In this document: in pieces, positions 34,764 through 44,589 of the stretch
How positions within the stretch are numbered: position 1 is the first letter of the stretch
How the letters are laid out: each line of letters begins with the position of its first letter
Source of the DNA: Tetradesmus obliquus
Taxonomy: Eukaryota > Chlorophyta > Chlorophyceae > Sphaeropleales > Scenedesmaceae
Assembly: GCA_030272155.1 (NCBI GenBank)
Contig: CP126192.1
Span: forward strand, 2,390,501-2,454,500
Length of the DNA stretch: 64,000 nucleotides
Direction of reading: 5' to 3'
Translations under genes and position numbers: made by a program
Notes under the pieces: generated by a model
What the model was told of the DNA's origin: nothing
The model's input: the letters and a program-made list of their open reading frames with translations, nothing else
The model's database searches: none

Positions 34764-34802
<39 letters not shown>
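33059..34802. other. Convergent intergenic region between ABM and FAS1-like genes
   Basis: Holds the 3' ends of two convergent genes. It contains a 12-bp tandem repeat (CTGAACAGCATT, four copies at 34053–34099) and a (CTG)n run at ~34755–34803 next to the FAS1-like stop codon. No supported gene. Confidence 0.5.
34053..34099. repeat. 12-bp tandem repeat CTGAACAGCATT, ~4 copies
   Basis: Four units, the third lacking one base. Non-coding. Confidence 0.9.
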
Positions 34803-34804
<2 letters not shown>

Positions 34805-36813
34805 ATCGGCCCTTGCCGCTGCCCTTGATTGTGATCGTGAACGTGTCACCCGCAGGAGCAGGCGCAGGCGCAGGCGACCTGTAGCGCTGCTGCTGCTGCA
34901 GCATGTCTTTGATTGCAGCCGGCATGCCGCGCAGTGCGCCTGGCAGGCTCTTCAGCGCATCCTGCCACATGGCCATGTACTGTGGCATGTTCTGCTTGTC
35001 CCTCTCAGTGATGAGGGGAGGCAGGGGCCTCGGTAGCAGCGACATCTTTGGCACCACAAAGTTGTCCACCACAGTGATGGTCAACTGCAGCAGCACAGTG
35101 TGTGCAGCAGCACGGTGTGTGCAGCAGCACGGCAGCAGATGCAGGTGGCAGCACGGGGTCCAGTGTTTGGTGCTGCGCTTTTCGTGCAGCGGGGTTGAAA
35201 AGTGTTCACTGTTGTGGGACATGTTGGGCCAGGCATCAAGGCCGTGCTTGGTAAGTCAGCGCTGCAATCAGGCGAAGGCAATCACCACAGCCACTGCCGC
35301 TCCTCTGAAACGGCCCGCAGTGCTGTCAGCTGGCTGACACATGCTGAGCTGCTGCCACTTCCCTACCGGCAGAGCTGTGCTGCATTGCTGCCACTCACTG
35401 GGCGGCCCTTGTTGCTATGTGAGTACTCATTATGTTGCATTATGCTTGCTTGTAATGTCTGACCTGCATGCACGCTGTAATTCTTGATACTCACTGGGAA
35501 AGGCGGGCCAGTCCAGATGTCTGACTTGACGACCTTGGCGGTGGTGGTGTTGCTGACAAGGTAGCGGCTGCCGTCAGGCCTGCAGGACGACACAGCCGGC
35601 AATGCCAGGGTGAGCAGCGAGGAAGAGAAATGAGGCTGGGCTGCAGGGCCATTGCTGTTATGTGCGGCACAGCGCGTATGTGCTGTCTGATATGCCTGGA
35701 ATATGTCGGGTGCTGCGCAGTTGCCACGAGAACATCAAATGGAAGATTTTTGGCTGCGAGTGTGTGTCGCAGTAGTGCTTACTTGACCAGCAGTGTCAGC
35801 TCTGTATCGTGTGATGTCTTGTAGATTGTGCCGTTGGTTGCGTTGCCAATCATGGGTGCATTGGGCAGGATCATGTTGCTGGTGAGCTGGTCGTACAGCG
35901 CAACTGCCACGATCTTGGATGTAATGGGGTTCTTCAGCAGCTTCGGCAGCATGGGAAGGCCAGCATACTGTGCAATATCATGTGCCAGCTTATTGTATGC
36001 CTGCAGGTTAGAAATGCAGGCAGCAGGAGAAAATGCGGTATTCAGCACTCGATCGGAATGGCAGCCGCCTTGGTCGCCTTAAAACACTCTAGTGCTGCAT
36101 GGCAAGAATGCAGGCAGCAGACAATCCATCCATTCTGTGTTCGGCCTTCGCAACAGCGGCCCTATAACGTGCCTTTCACGCACTCTGGTGTGCTGCTGCT
36201 GCGGAGCTTGCTCTGCTGCCGAGCTGCTGTCAGGTTGTGCTGCATTTACGCCCATGTTGCATCACCTGCAAAACACACAAATTACAAGCTGCGCCTGCCA
36301 CATCAAAAGCCTGTGTCAGCTGTAAGCTCATGCACCTCACGCACAGCTATCATGCAGCAGCCTGCGCTGCACGTCACTGCTGCCTCTGCAGCGCTGCCAG
36401 GCTGTGCCTTGCTACTCACATCCTTGTTTGCCACCAGCAGAACGGGGGCCCTCTCAGGCCTTGGGCCCTGTCCCCAAAAGGCAGTCCAGTAGCTGCCAAG
36501 GTATGTCTTCAGCCAGTCACCAGTCGGTCCCGTGTCCGCCAGCTGCCAGTTGACCGGTAGGTAAAAGCCGATGGCGTTTGTGAGGTCGTGCAGATCTGGC
36601 AGGAACGGCGTGAGTGCTGTAAGCACTGGAGACCAATTATCCAGGTTGGGGATGGCGCGCTTGACAGCAGCAATGTCCGTGGGTGGCAAGCCTGGGATGT
36701 TTGCTTCAGTTGAGCTGTCATTGACTGTCAGCTCCGCCTGAGACCTGAAGGTGACAGGGTTCTGCAGCTTGTCTGCTGGATGGAGGTCCTGGCTGCTTGC
36801 AGCTGCCTGAACA

Positions 36814-36857
<44 letters not shown>

Positions 36858-37247
36858 TGCCTGCGCGACTGCAGCTTCTGCTGATCCGTGCAGCTGACCA
36901 GCCAAATCTGGAGGGGTGATGACTAAGCTGATTCGGTCCTTGTCTTGCACGACCAGTGTCACGTCGCCAGCAGCACCGGCAGCACCAGCAGCACCTGCAG
37001 CACGCCACAATACAAGCCCATTGTTACTGCTGCAAAGAAACATGTTTCGTGTGTTGCTAATAGTAGCCGTCAACCATTGCTAGCAAGGCCTGTTCTGCTG
37101 ACAGCGCGCTGCAAACCGAGCGGACCGAAGCGGGCTGGTCGCTACAGTCTGTAAGCAGCAAGGCGTAGCAAAATACCCATAAAGCTGCTTACATAATGAC
37201 GCCATGCATAAGCAGCATATTGCTGCGAATACTGCTGCCGCCCTCAT
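34803..37247 (-). CDS. Secreted FAS1 (fasciclin)-like protein
   Basis: Five exons in sense order, 37247–37193, 36994–36420, 36000–~35783, 35579–35495 and 35084–34803, give 404 residues in phase. Exon 1 and the start of exon 2 make a clear signal peptide, MRAAAVFAAICCLCMASLCA, so the protein enters the secretory pathway. A (CAG)n run gives about 13 Gln near residue 70. From ~120 to ~350 the pattern resembles one FAS1 domain. It has AIPNLDNWSPVLTALTPFL, AYNKLAHDIAQYAG, ALYDQLTSNMILPN, then YLVSNTTTAKVVKSDI and LTITVVDNFVVP; the last two mimic the H2 box and closing strand. FAS1 proteins mediate adhesion in walls and matrices. The classical HVVP box is replaced (ILPNAP), so family assignment is tentative. 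The tail is Pro/Ala rich (SPAPAPAPAG). It does not look like an enzyme. Confidence 0.6.
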
Positions 37248-37836
37248 GGCGGGCTGGGCGATCGGCTCTCCCTGCGCGGGCTTTTCACCAGCACACTGAA
37301 ATGGCCAAACACTGCGTTTGTCAATTGCTACAATTAGAATCTTTAAAGAGCTTATAGTGCTTGAGAATGCTGCTCGGGGCTGCCTCTGCTTCGACGACGA
37401 CTGCTCTTGAAGAGTGGCGCGGCTCGCTGCGTGTGTGGCATGAATACGTGACCAACCACCTTCGAGTGTGAACCTAGCACGATAGATAAACTCCAGCACG
37501 TTTGAAGATCGACCAAGATGCACAGGAGTGGAGGTGAGCAGCACGTACAGCAGGTGTGAGTGCCACCAGGCAGGCAGCAGCCATTGGTGCGTGCGACTTC
37601 GCGTCGGCCGCACATCCCTGACCCTGGATCTTGCATAGACGGCTATGTCTCCCTACATACACATGAAAAACCCAGTGGATGCATGGCCGCAGCTGCGGTG
37701 TCTGTGCTGGCGTAATCACCAGCAACCAGCCATGTGCAACCCCATGCAGTAAACTGCCAATGCAATCAGGTGCATGGCGCCAACAGTCCCAGCGAGATGA
37801 TTACACCAGCAAGTCACACACCAGCCTGCTGCAGCA
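37248..37836. other. Spacer: FAS1-like promoter / aldo-keto reductase 3' flank
   Basis: Two minus-strand genes flank it. No exon was recognised; open frames here lack domains. Confidence 0.4.
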
Positions 37837-38084
37837 TCAGTTGCCGCGCTCAAAGCTGTAGATGTCCCCTGCCGGGCCAGTTGCCTTAGCCAGCACCTCA
37901 TCAATCGCAGCCAGGTCAGCAGCATCCAGCTGCAGAGACAGCACACGCACATTGTCTTGGATGTGTGCTGCGCTGCGCATACCCACAATCGGGAAGACAG
38001 TGTGTGCATCGCCCTGCTGCATCACCCAGCGCAGCGCGACGTTGGCGACTGACACGTTGTGCTTCTGCGCGACTTGGTGCAGCA

Positions 38085-38119
<35 letters not shown>

Positions 38120-39011
38120 TGCATGTTTGAGCTTGTTTGACAGCTGCTGGGTGCAAGCACATTCTAACAAACCTTCCATATGCCAACACAATGTGTATGC
38201 AGCGCCAAATGTCAGTGGGGTTCCACAGCAGCGCTGCATGCGAACGCATAGTGGGATGTGGCAGCTCATGTGCATGCCGCCTGTGCCGCATCCTGGCACA
38301 CCCTGGCACTCAAAGCACAACTTGAACAGCAGCTACCACTGCTACTTGCTGCTGACACCATTGCCTGCAGCAGCAGTTGCTGCTGCTGCTGTTACAAGCT
38401 GCTGCTATTGCAATTGCTGGGAGGCTGGGCAGCCGCCGCACCTGCAGCAGCATTTGCTGCTGCTTCTGTTACAAGCTGCTGCTATAGCATGCTGCTGCTG
38501 CTGCTGCTGCCGCACCTGCAGCAGCTCCCTCCACAGCTCCTGCCCGCCAAACTGCTTGGCCACGCCCCAGTACATCTTGAGGCTGCTGGTGTTGAGGTCC
38601 ACAGGGCTGAACTTGGCCTGGCCTGCGGGAAATAGAAGCAGCAGCAGCAGGACTGATCTGACTTGACCTGGCCTAGGGAGCCTGCGTTTGAAGTGCTGAA
38701 CCCTGGACAGCTGTGGCCATATCATGGCACTGCGCTCCCGCTTCTCTTTGGAGAACGTGTAACTTGAACACAGCACATTGCAACTCCCCGCAATGCACCA
38801 CAATGCTGAGCAACACAGCACAAAGCAGCGCAAAGCAGCGCAAAGCAGCGCACCGAACAGGCCCTTCTTTGGCTCCTCCACGTATCGGTCTGACAGCAGG
38901 CCCCCTGCCACGCTGCCGTAGCTCATCAGCTTGATGCCATGCGCCTGGCAGTATTCCAGCATGCCGTTTAGTGGGCGCCTGTCAAGCAGCGAGAACTGGA
39001 CCTGCGCAGGC

Positions 39012-39050
<39 letters not shown>

Positions 39051-39582
39051 GCAGCAGTGCGGCAGCCATGGCTCTCAGACGGAGCTTTATTGGGCAGCAG
39101 CTGCAATGCAGGTATCTCCATACATGCATGTGCCACGCCAAGCAACATAGTGCGCTGGCGAAATCTCGCATGAGTACTAGTCGTCGTAGTACGAAACATG
39201 AACAGAGACATTGAAATGGGCGCTCTGCAAGACGTGGGAGCTGAGGCGCTAGATCGTTTGAATAAGCGCACACACAACAGGTGATAATTGCAACTCACAA
39301 ACATATCAAGATGGCAGTAAGCCAGCTGTCCACCATGCAGTAATTGAGATCAACATGTATACACTGTCATGCAGCTGTGGCGGCTGCGGCAGCCCTAGCC
39401 CCACCTGGTTGTTGAGCCAGCTCTCCACCATGCAGGCTTTTACATCAATAGTAACACAACCGCTGTCATGCAACCAAGGCGGCTGCGCCAAGCACCAGCC
39501 CCCACCTGGTTGTTGGCCACAGGCACGCCCGCATCCACGATCTTGCTGACGGCAGCTACGTCCATGTTGGTCAGACCAACCT

Positions 39583-39642
<60 letters not shown>

Positions 39643-40142
39643 CACTTAAAGGTTACAGCGGGTGCGGCAGCCACACAGCCACACAGCCACACCCGTGCTA
39701 GGGGCCCCTTTTGGAGCTACCCGCTGGCTCTCGGAAGCCAGTCTGTTGCCTAGCGGCGAGCTGCAATGCACAAGCGTGCTGGAAAACTTCAAACCACAGA
39801 GCAGAAAAGTGCAGGCGACGTAAGCTTTGACATTGGGAGTGGAGGCGCCGCAATCTGAAACATGCGAGTGCAGCTGCTGCGAGCTGCATAGCACCCTTGC
39901 AGATGGGTTCTGGTCAGCGCAGCGTCACCTGCTTGATGAGCCCCTTGGCCTGCAGGTCAGCCAGGCACTTTGCTGCATCCACCATCCCTCCGATGTTGTA
40001 GTCCCACCTGCACATCGAAATTGGCAAGCACACAGCAGGCAACAGCCATTCAAAAGCAGCACAGCCTGCTCAAGCCTGTGCTGTTGTGCACGTAGAGTGG
40101 GAAGAAGGGTAGCCTAGCTAGGCTGCATGCCAGGATACTTGA

Positions 40143-40181
<39 letters not shown>

Positions 40182-42107
40182 GGCTGCAGCTGTTACTGTT
40201 GCTGTGTGTGCTGGCCTGCTTACCAGTGCATCTGCACCAGGTCCAGCTGCTCCACCTGGCACCATGCAGCAGCAGCAGCAGCAGCAGCAGTGGCAGCAGC
40301 AGCAGCAACAGCAGCAGCAGTGGCGGCAGCAGCAGCAGGGGCAGGGGCGGTGGCGGCAGTAGTAGAAGCAGGACAGCACAGGAGGTGAAGGTGGAGGCCC
40401 TCACAAGACAGCCACAAGTGCACAGCTGCCAGCCCTATGCGGCCCCATGCTGTCATAGGTTTCATTCTACTGCTGTGCAGCCGCTGTGCAGCTGTGCGCT
40501 TCGATCACTCCTGCGCTTGCTACTGAAGCTGTCGCGGTGCTGCCTTTGCAGCATGCAGTGCTGCTTCGCTGCTGCGGCTAGCATGGCAACTGTGACCTCT
40601 CTGGCGTTCACCGCTGCTGCTGCTGCTGCTGCTGCACACCTGAAGGTTGCTCAAAGACTTCTTGATGGCCGCCTCCACGCTAGCTGGGCTTGGCCTGCTG
40701 TTGAAGATGTTGGGCACGTACTTGGTGAAGACCTGAAGCGGCTGCTTGCCAGCATCTTTCCATGAGCTGCTGAACTGGCCGAGGATGCCTGCCAAGTGAG
40801 CCGTCAGTGAACAGTGAACACAGCAGCAGCAGCAGCAGCAGCAGGGGAGGCCGTCACACCGCCATCAGCACCAGTCAGAGGCGAAAGTAGACTGACGCAT
40901 CAAATAGAAAGGGGGTAGTTAGGAGTACGCAGGCAGGGTCGCAGTGCTGCAGCGCGGAGCAGCACCAGGTGACGAGAGCGAGGGCAGCAGCTGCATCATG
41001 ATCAAGATACTGTTACTGGCTCACTCCCTGGCAGTGCCTGTTGCCACACTGCCCTGCTGCTGGGGCTGCTGCTGTGCCTTGCAGCTGCTGCTTTGCTGGC
41101 ACTTCACCCGCTGGTGCTGTGCTGCTGCTTTCTGTGCTGCTCTGTTCCCTCTGCTGCCGAGCTGCAGCGCTGCCCTGCTGTGCGCACCCTCTGATGGCCC
41201 GTAGATGTCAGCAGTGTCGAATGTGGTGAACCCCGCCTCTGCATGCGCCCGCAGCTTGTCCTGCAAGCAACACAAAACACAGAGACAACCAAGACATGCT
41301 GTTTCCTGCATTGCTTGTGTACAATCCAGTTTCATGCTACGTGGTTCAAGGGCTATCTGTTGCAGCCTGTAGAACAGTGATGCCTGTTAACCTGCATATG
41401 CCAAACCCACAAGCTGCTTGAACCGCAGGCGTGCCCACACGCACTAGGGCACATACTTTGCACGCATGCTGGTCTCTGTCTTGGCTGTTGAGTTGAGCTG
41501 ACTCAACTCAACTGGTGGTGGTTTACGCTGAGTTGAGCAGCCTCACCTCCAAGCCGTCAAAGACCTCCCTGCCATGACCGCCTGCCAGCTGCCAGCAGCC
41601 CTGCAGCAGCACCAGCACACAAAGGCGTTGCTCCGCCACCCTGCAGCAGCTGCATCACCTCAATTGCTCCTTATCCTCTATGTCGCAGATGCTTCGTTTG
41701 GAGAACGTTGCTCTGTTGTTTAACTAAAAACCATGTGGCTACGCGGTGCAACTGCGCATTCACGCATGGGCTGTGCAAATGATCAGCACAATGCATCCGC
41801 TGCTATCAGGCAGAGACCAGGACCCGGCTTGCATACGCGGCAAGATGCATTCACATTTGGAGGTCACATTCTTTCAACACATTCATTTAAAAACATTTTC
41901 ACTACCGTCAGTGATGCTACTTTGTACATGCAGCCAGCTCACATTGATGAGGGGTGCAAACTCAACCCCCTGGGTGGTTCCCTCTGCTTTCAGCTCCACT
42001 TTGGCAGGTGCTGCCACTGCGCGGCAAGCCAGCCTCGAAGAAGCATGTTTGCTGCTGCTGTTGTGTGCCTGGAAGGCTCGCTGGTGGACGTGTGTGCGTG
42101 CCAGCAT
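37837..42107 (-). CDS. Plastid-targeted aldo/keto reductase
   Basis: Ten exons in sense order, 42107–41943, 41600–41547, 41260–41188, 40788–40640, 40255–40224, 40007–39929, 39580–39506, 39001–38854, 38622–38516 and 38085–37837, join in phase to 376 residues. The first ~45 residues (MLARTHVHQRAFQAHNSSSK...) look like a chloroplast transit peptide. The AKR tetrad is present: Asp88 and Tyr93 in TTFDTADIYGPSEG, Lys120 in VFTKYVPN and His157 in LVQMHWWDYN. Later blocks GLIKQVGLTNMD, MSYGSVAGGLLSD and VFPIVGMRSAAHIQDNV are the substrate- and NADPH-binding C-terminal barrel segments. Such enzymes reduce aldehydes or ketones with NADPH; the substrate is not evident. Introns 6, 7 and 9 carry CAG tracts or copies of exon edges, and intron 2 has a perfect hairpin. 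The gene is divergent with the small membrane protein. Confidence 0.92.
38391..38525 (-). repeat. Imperfect ~75-bp duplication covering AKR exon 9 donor
   Basis: GTTACAAGCTGCTGCTAT occurs at 38391 and 38468, and the sense CTGCTGCAGGTGCGGC that forms the exon 9 end and donor occurs twice (38516 and about 74 bases further into the intron). CTG richness lowers the certainty. Confidence 0.65.
39321..39512 (-). repeat. Imperfect ~95-bp duplication covering AKR exon 7 donor
   Basis: Units start GCCAGCTGTCCACCATGCAG at 39321 and GCCAGCTCTCCACCATGCAG at 39416. Both contain CTGTCATGCA and end with CCCCACCTGGTTGTTG, which on the sense strand is the exon 7 end CAACAACCAG followed by the GTGGGG donor. 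Confidence 0.85.
39583..39641. repeat. (CAG)n microsatellite before AKR exon 7 acceptor
   Basis: About 19–20 triplets. On the sense strand it reads (CTG)n then GCAG and exon 7. Confidence 0.9.
41487..41512. repeat. Perfect 11-bp inverted repeat in AKR intron 2
   Basis: GTTGAGTTGAG and CTCAACTCAAC are separated by CTGA. The hairpin lies about 34 bases inside intron 2 after its donor. Confidence 0.85.
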
Positions 42108-42578
42108 GGTGTGGTGTGTGCTATGTGCAGTGTGTTGGAGAGGTTGCTGTTGAGACTGTTGGACAAGCCTGACAACAGAACGTTTGCAATCGCTCGGCGG
42201 TTACGAACCACATTGCATGCGTAACGGAAGGTGTATTGCCAACAAATCGTGACTCGAGTGTGAATTTGTATGGACGTTGTTTAGCGCGGTGACTGGCCAA
42301 GCAACGGTGTGTGCCGAAGCAACACCGTGCTACTGTAACTACGCACGCTGAACCTGAATTACAAGCTCTCCAATCTCAAGTGCTTGCGCCTGCACAACGA
42401 AGAGCAGCAACAACAGAGACAGCAGTAGCAGCAGCAGCAGCACTGGAGTCACTTGCCACCTCACAAGTCCGGACATGACTCCATAACCTCACACACCCAC
42501 CTCACACATTACCCAACAAACCAATACAACTGCGTCAACACTTGCAGGACACGCAGCAGCAGCGCCACAGCAGCAGCC
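42108..42578. promoter_or_regulatory. Divergent promoter region, aldo/keto reductase (−) / small membrane protein (+)
   Basis: Only ~470 bases separate two outward-facing start codons. The stretch is less GC-rich than the genes and has a CAG-rich patch near 42420–42445. Shared regulation is inferred from layout only. Confidence 0.55.
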
Positions 42579-43324
42579 ATGTCGTACACAGAGAGTGTGT
42601 CCACTCGCATCAGGCGCTTCTTTGCGGAGAGCTTTGGCGTGCGTGGCTCCAAAAACTTGACCTCCTGGATGCTTGCTGGAGGCCTGGCTTATTACCTAAT
42701 CTACCTGCCGGAGCAGAAGCGCCAGCAGGAGATTCAGGTGGGGCAGGTGCAGTGTATAAGCAGCAGCTGCTGTTGAGGCCATCAAGGCCTCCTTCTGCCG
42801 CTGCTGCTGACAGCTTGAGTTGCTAGTTTTCCATGCATATCAGCAGTGAGAGCAGCAGCAAGCATGCTCATGTGCGTTGCCTGTACATCATTCTGGTGGC
42901 CTGCTGGGCTTAGTAGCCTCTTTGCAGCAGCTGCAGGTGCAGAGCAGTGCTGTGCTGCTGTATGCTTGCATTGCCCACATGCATCCCGAGTTTCCTTGCA
43001 TCATGCATCGTGCACACAATGCAAATGGCCTCGTTGCACCCTCCTGCAACAGGTGTTAGCTTGTTGAAGTCTGCTGTAGCGTAGCACATGTTCGCCGCAT
43101 AACGTTGCTGTGTTTGGCCTTGGTGTTTTTATGCTGGTGTGCTGCTGCAGGCTGCGCGCGAAGCAGCAAAGCGGCTGGCAGTCGAGAAGGGCATTGCAGA
43201 CATTGACAGGTCTCGGCCCATCCCTGACCCACAGGACACCGGGCTGATCAAGGGCATTAAGGCAGTGCGGGAGCAGCAGCAGAAGGCGCAGCAACAGCAG
43301 GAGGCGCAGCAGCAGGGTGACCAG

Positions 43325-43356
<32 letters not shown>

Positions 43357-43360
43357 ATAG
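42579..43360 (+). CDS. Small single-pass membrane protein of unknown function with poly-Gln tail
   Basis: Two exons, 42579–42737 and 43151–43360, give 122 residues. The ATG lies in GCCATGTC context. Residues 1–28 are basic and polar (VSTRIRRFFAESFGVRGSKN). They are followed by a short hydrophobic segment, WMLAGGLAYYLIYLP (~30–44), then a charged helix EQKRQQEIQAAREAAKRLAVE and IADIDRSRPIPDPQDTG. The last ~30 residues are mostly Gln from CAG repeats. The topology resembles small mitochondrial or plastid inner-membrane subunits with one anchor and a soluble helix, but I do not recognise the family. The poly-Gln end is probably lineage-specific. Coding status is supported by the clean splice and phase. 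Confidence 0.65.
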
Positions 43361-44589
43361 CCGAGGGTGTGGACGTTGACAGCACTTCTAGATTTGCATG
43401 TTTGGCAGAACTGTGGCAGCAGCAGCAGCAGCTCTTCAGCAAACATGCAATACTGATGTTGCGCTGCTTGAACCTCACAGTGCCAGGCATTTGCAGGACC
43501 GACAAGCTGCACAGATGCTGCTGCTGATGGTGTGCGCATAGTCTGTGTCATGGCAGTGGTTTTTATTCAGCAGGCGCCCGTTTCTCACCAGAAACCTCCA
43601 TTGAATGGTGGCTTGAGACTGCGCCCTGCAAGCTGTGCATACTCCATGCCCAGCATGGCCAGCATCCAGCGCACGGAAGTCTGACTGAGGCTGCCTGGCC
43701 AGCCTTTTGTTTTGGTTTGTTACCAAGGGGAACGGGATCCTACTGGCTGGCCAGCAGTTCTGCATTCCTGCTGTTTAGGCAAGCAGCTGCAGCGCTGTGG
43801 AGTAGGGCTGCCTTTGCCCAGCTGTCCACCTGCTGGCTGCAGAAGGCATGCATGCGCCATGAGCAGCAGCGCATCGCTTGCGCTAGTTCAACAGCTGCTG
43901 CTGTCTGGGCATTGCTGGTTGGTTCGAATTAAGTTGAGGCCTGGTACTGTGGCGTAGCATGAACGCTGATGCAATGGCAAGTGTCCTACTTCCTGACACT
44001 GGGTGCATGTACTTGAGGCTGCCATCCACTTGAGGTTGGCATGCACTTGAGGATGGGGTCCTCTGGCAGATGGCATCATTCCTATGATAGGCACCCACTT
44101 GCGGGCAATGCTGGCGCCTGTGCCGGCTTCACTGTCACCATGGTGGCCACTGCCAGTGCCAGTGGCACTATGCCAGCAAGTGCATTGTGGGCTTGGCGGC
44201 TGACTTTCTGTGCAACATCGTGCAGTATAATGTTGTCAAGTTACCAAGGTTGATGGATTTTGGAGGGTAGTCTGTGGTCGCAGCATCTGCGCCTAGCTAG
44301 CCACTGCTGTTTCCTGTTGCAATGAACAGCAGACCCAGCAGCTGTGTGCAACAGTTTCCCTGGTACTGATGTGCATTACCTCCCGGTGCGGCTCACATCA
44401 AGCTGTTCCACTGATATGTTAATCGCAACTACGTTTTTTGCGATTGATTGAAGCGTATGCAACAGGAACCGCGCAAAAGATCTCCTGGAGGACCTGCCCG
44501 TTGGACTTCCACTTGTCCGAGATGCTTATCGGCAGAGCGCCCACGCCACGGCACAGTAAGCACACGCCAATCAAAGACAGTTTTCCGCC
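43361..44589. other. Spacer upstream of the F-box/vWA gene
   Basis: Same-direction genes flank this 1.2-kb stretch. Around 43980–44050 the motif CCACTTGAGG/GCACTTGAGG recurs three times. No gene is supported. Confidence 0.45.

Noticed and set aside
39583..39641. Regular short repeats that might be taken for a CRISPR array
   Set aside because: Pure (CAG)n with no spacers; eukaryotic intron context.
43920..43935. GGTTCGAATTA resembling a tRNA T-loop
   Set aside because: No A-box or cloverleaf partner upstream; isolated match.
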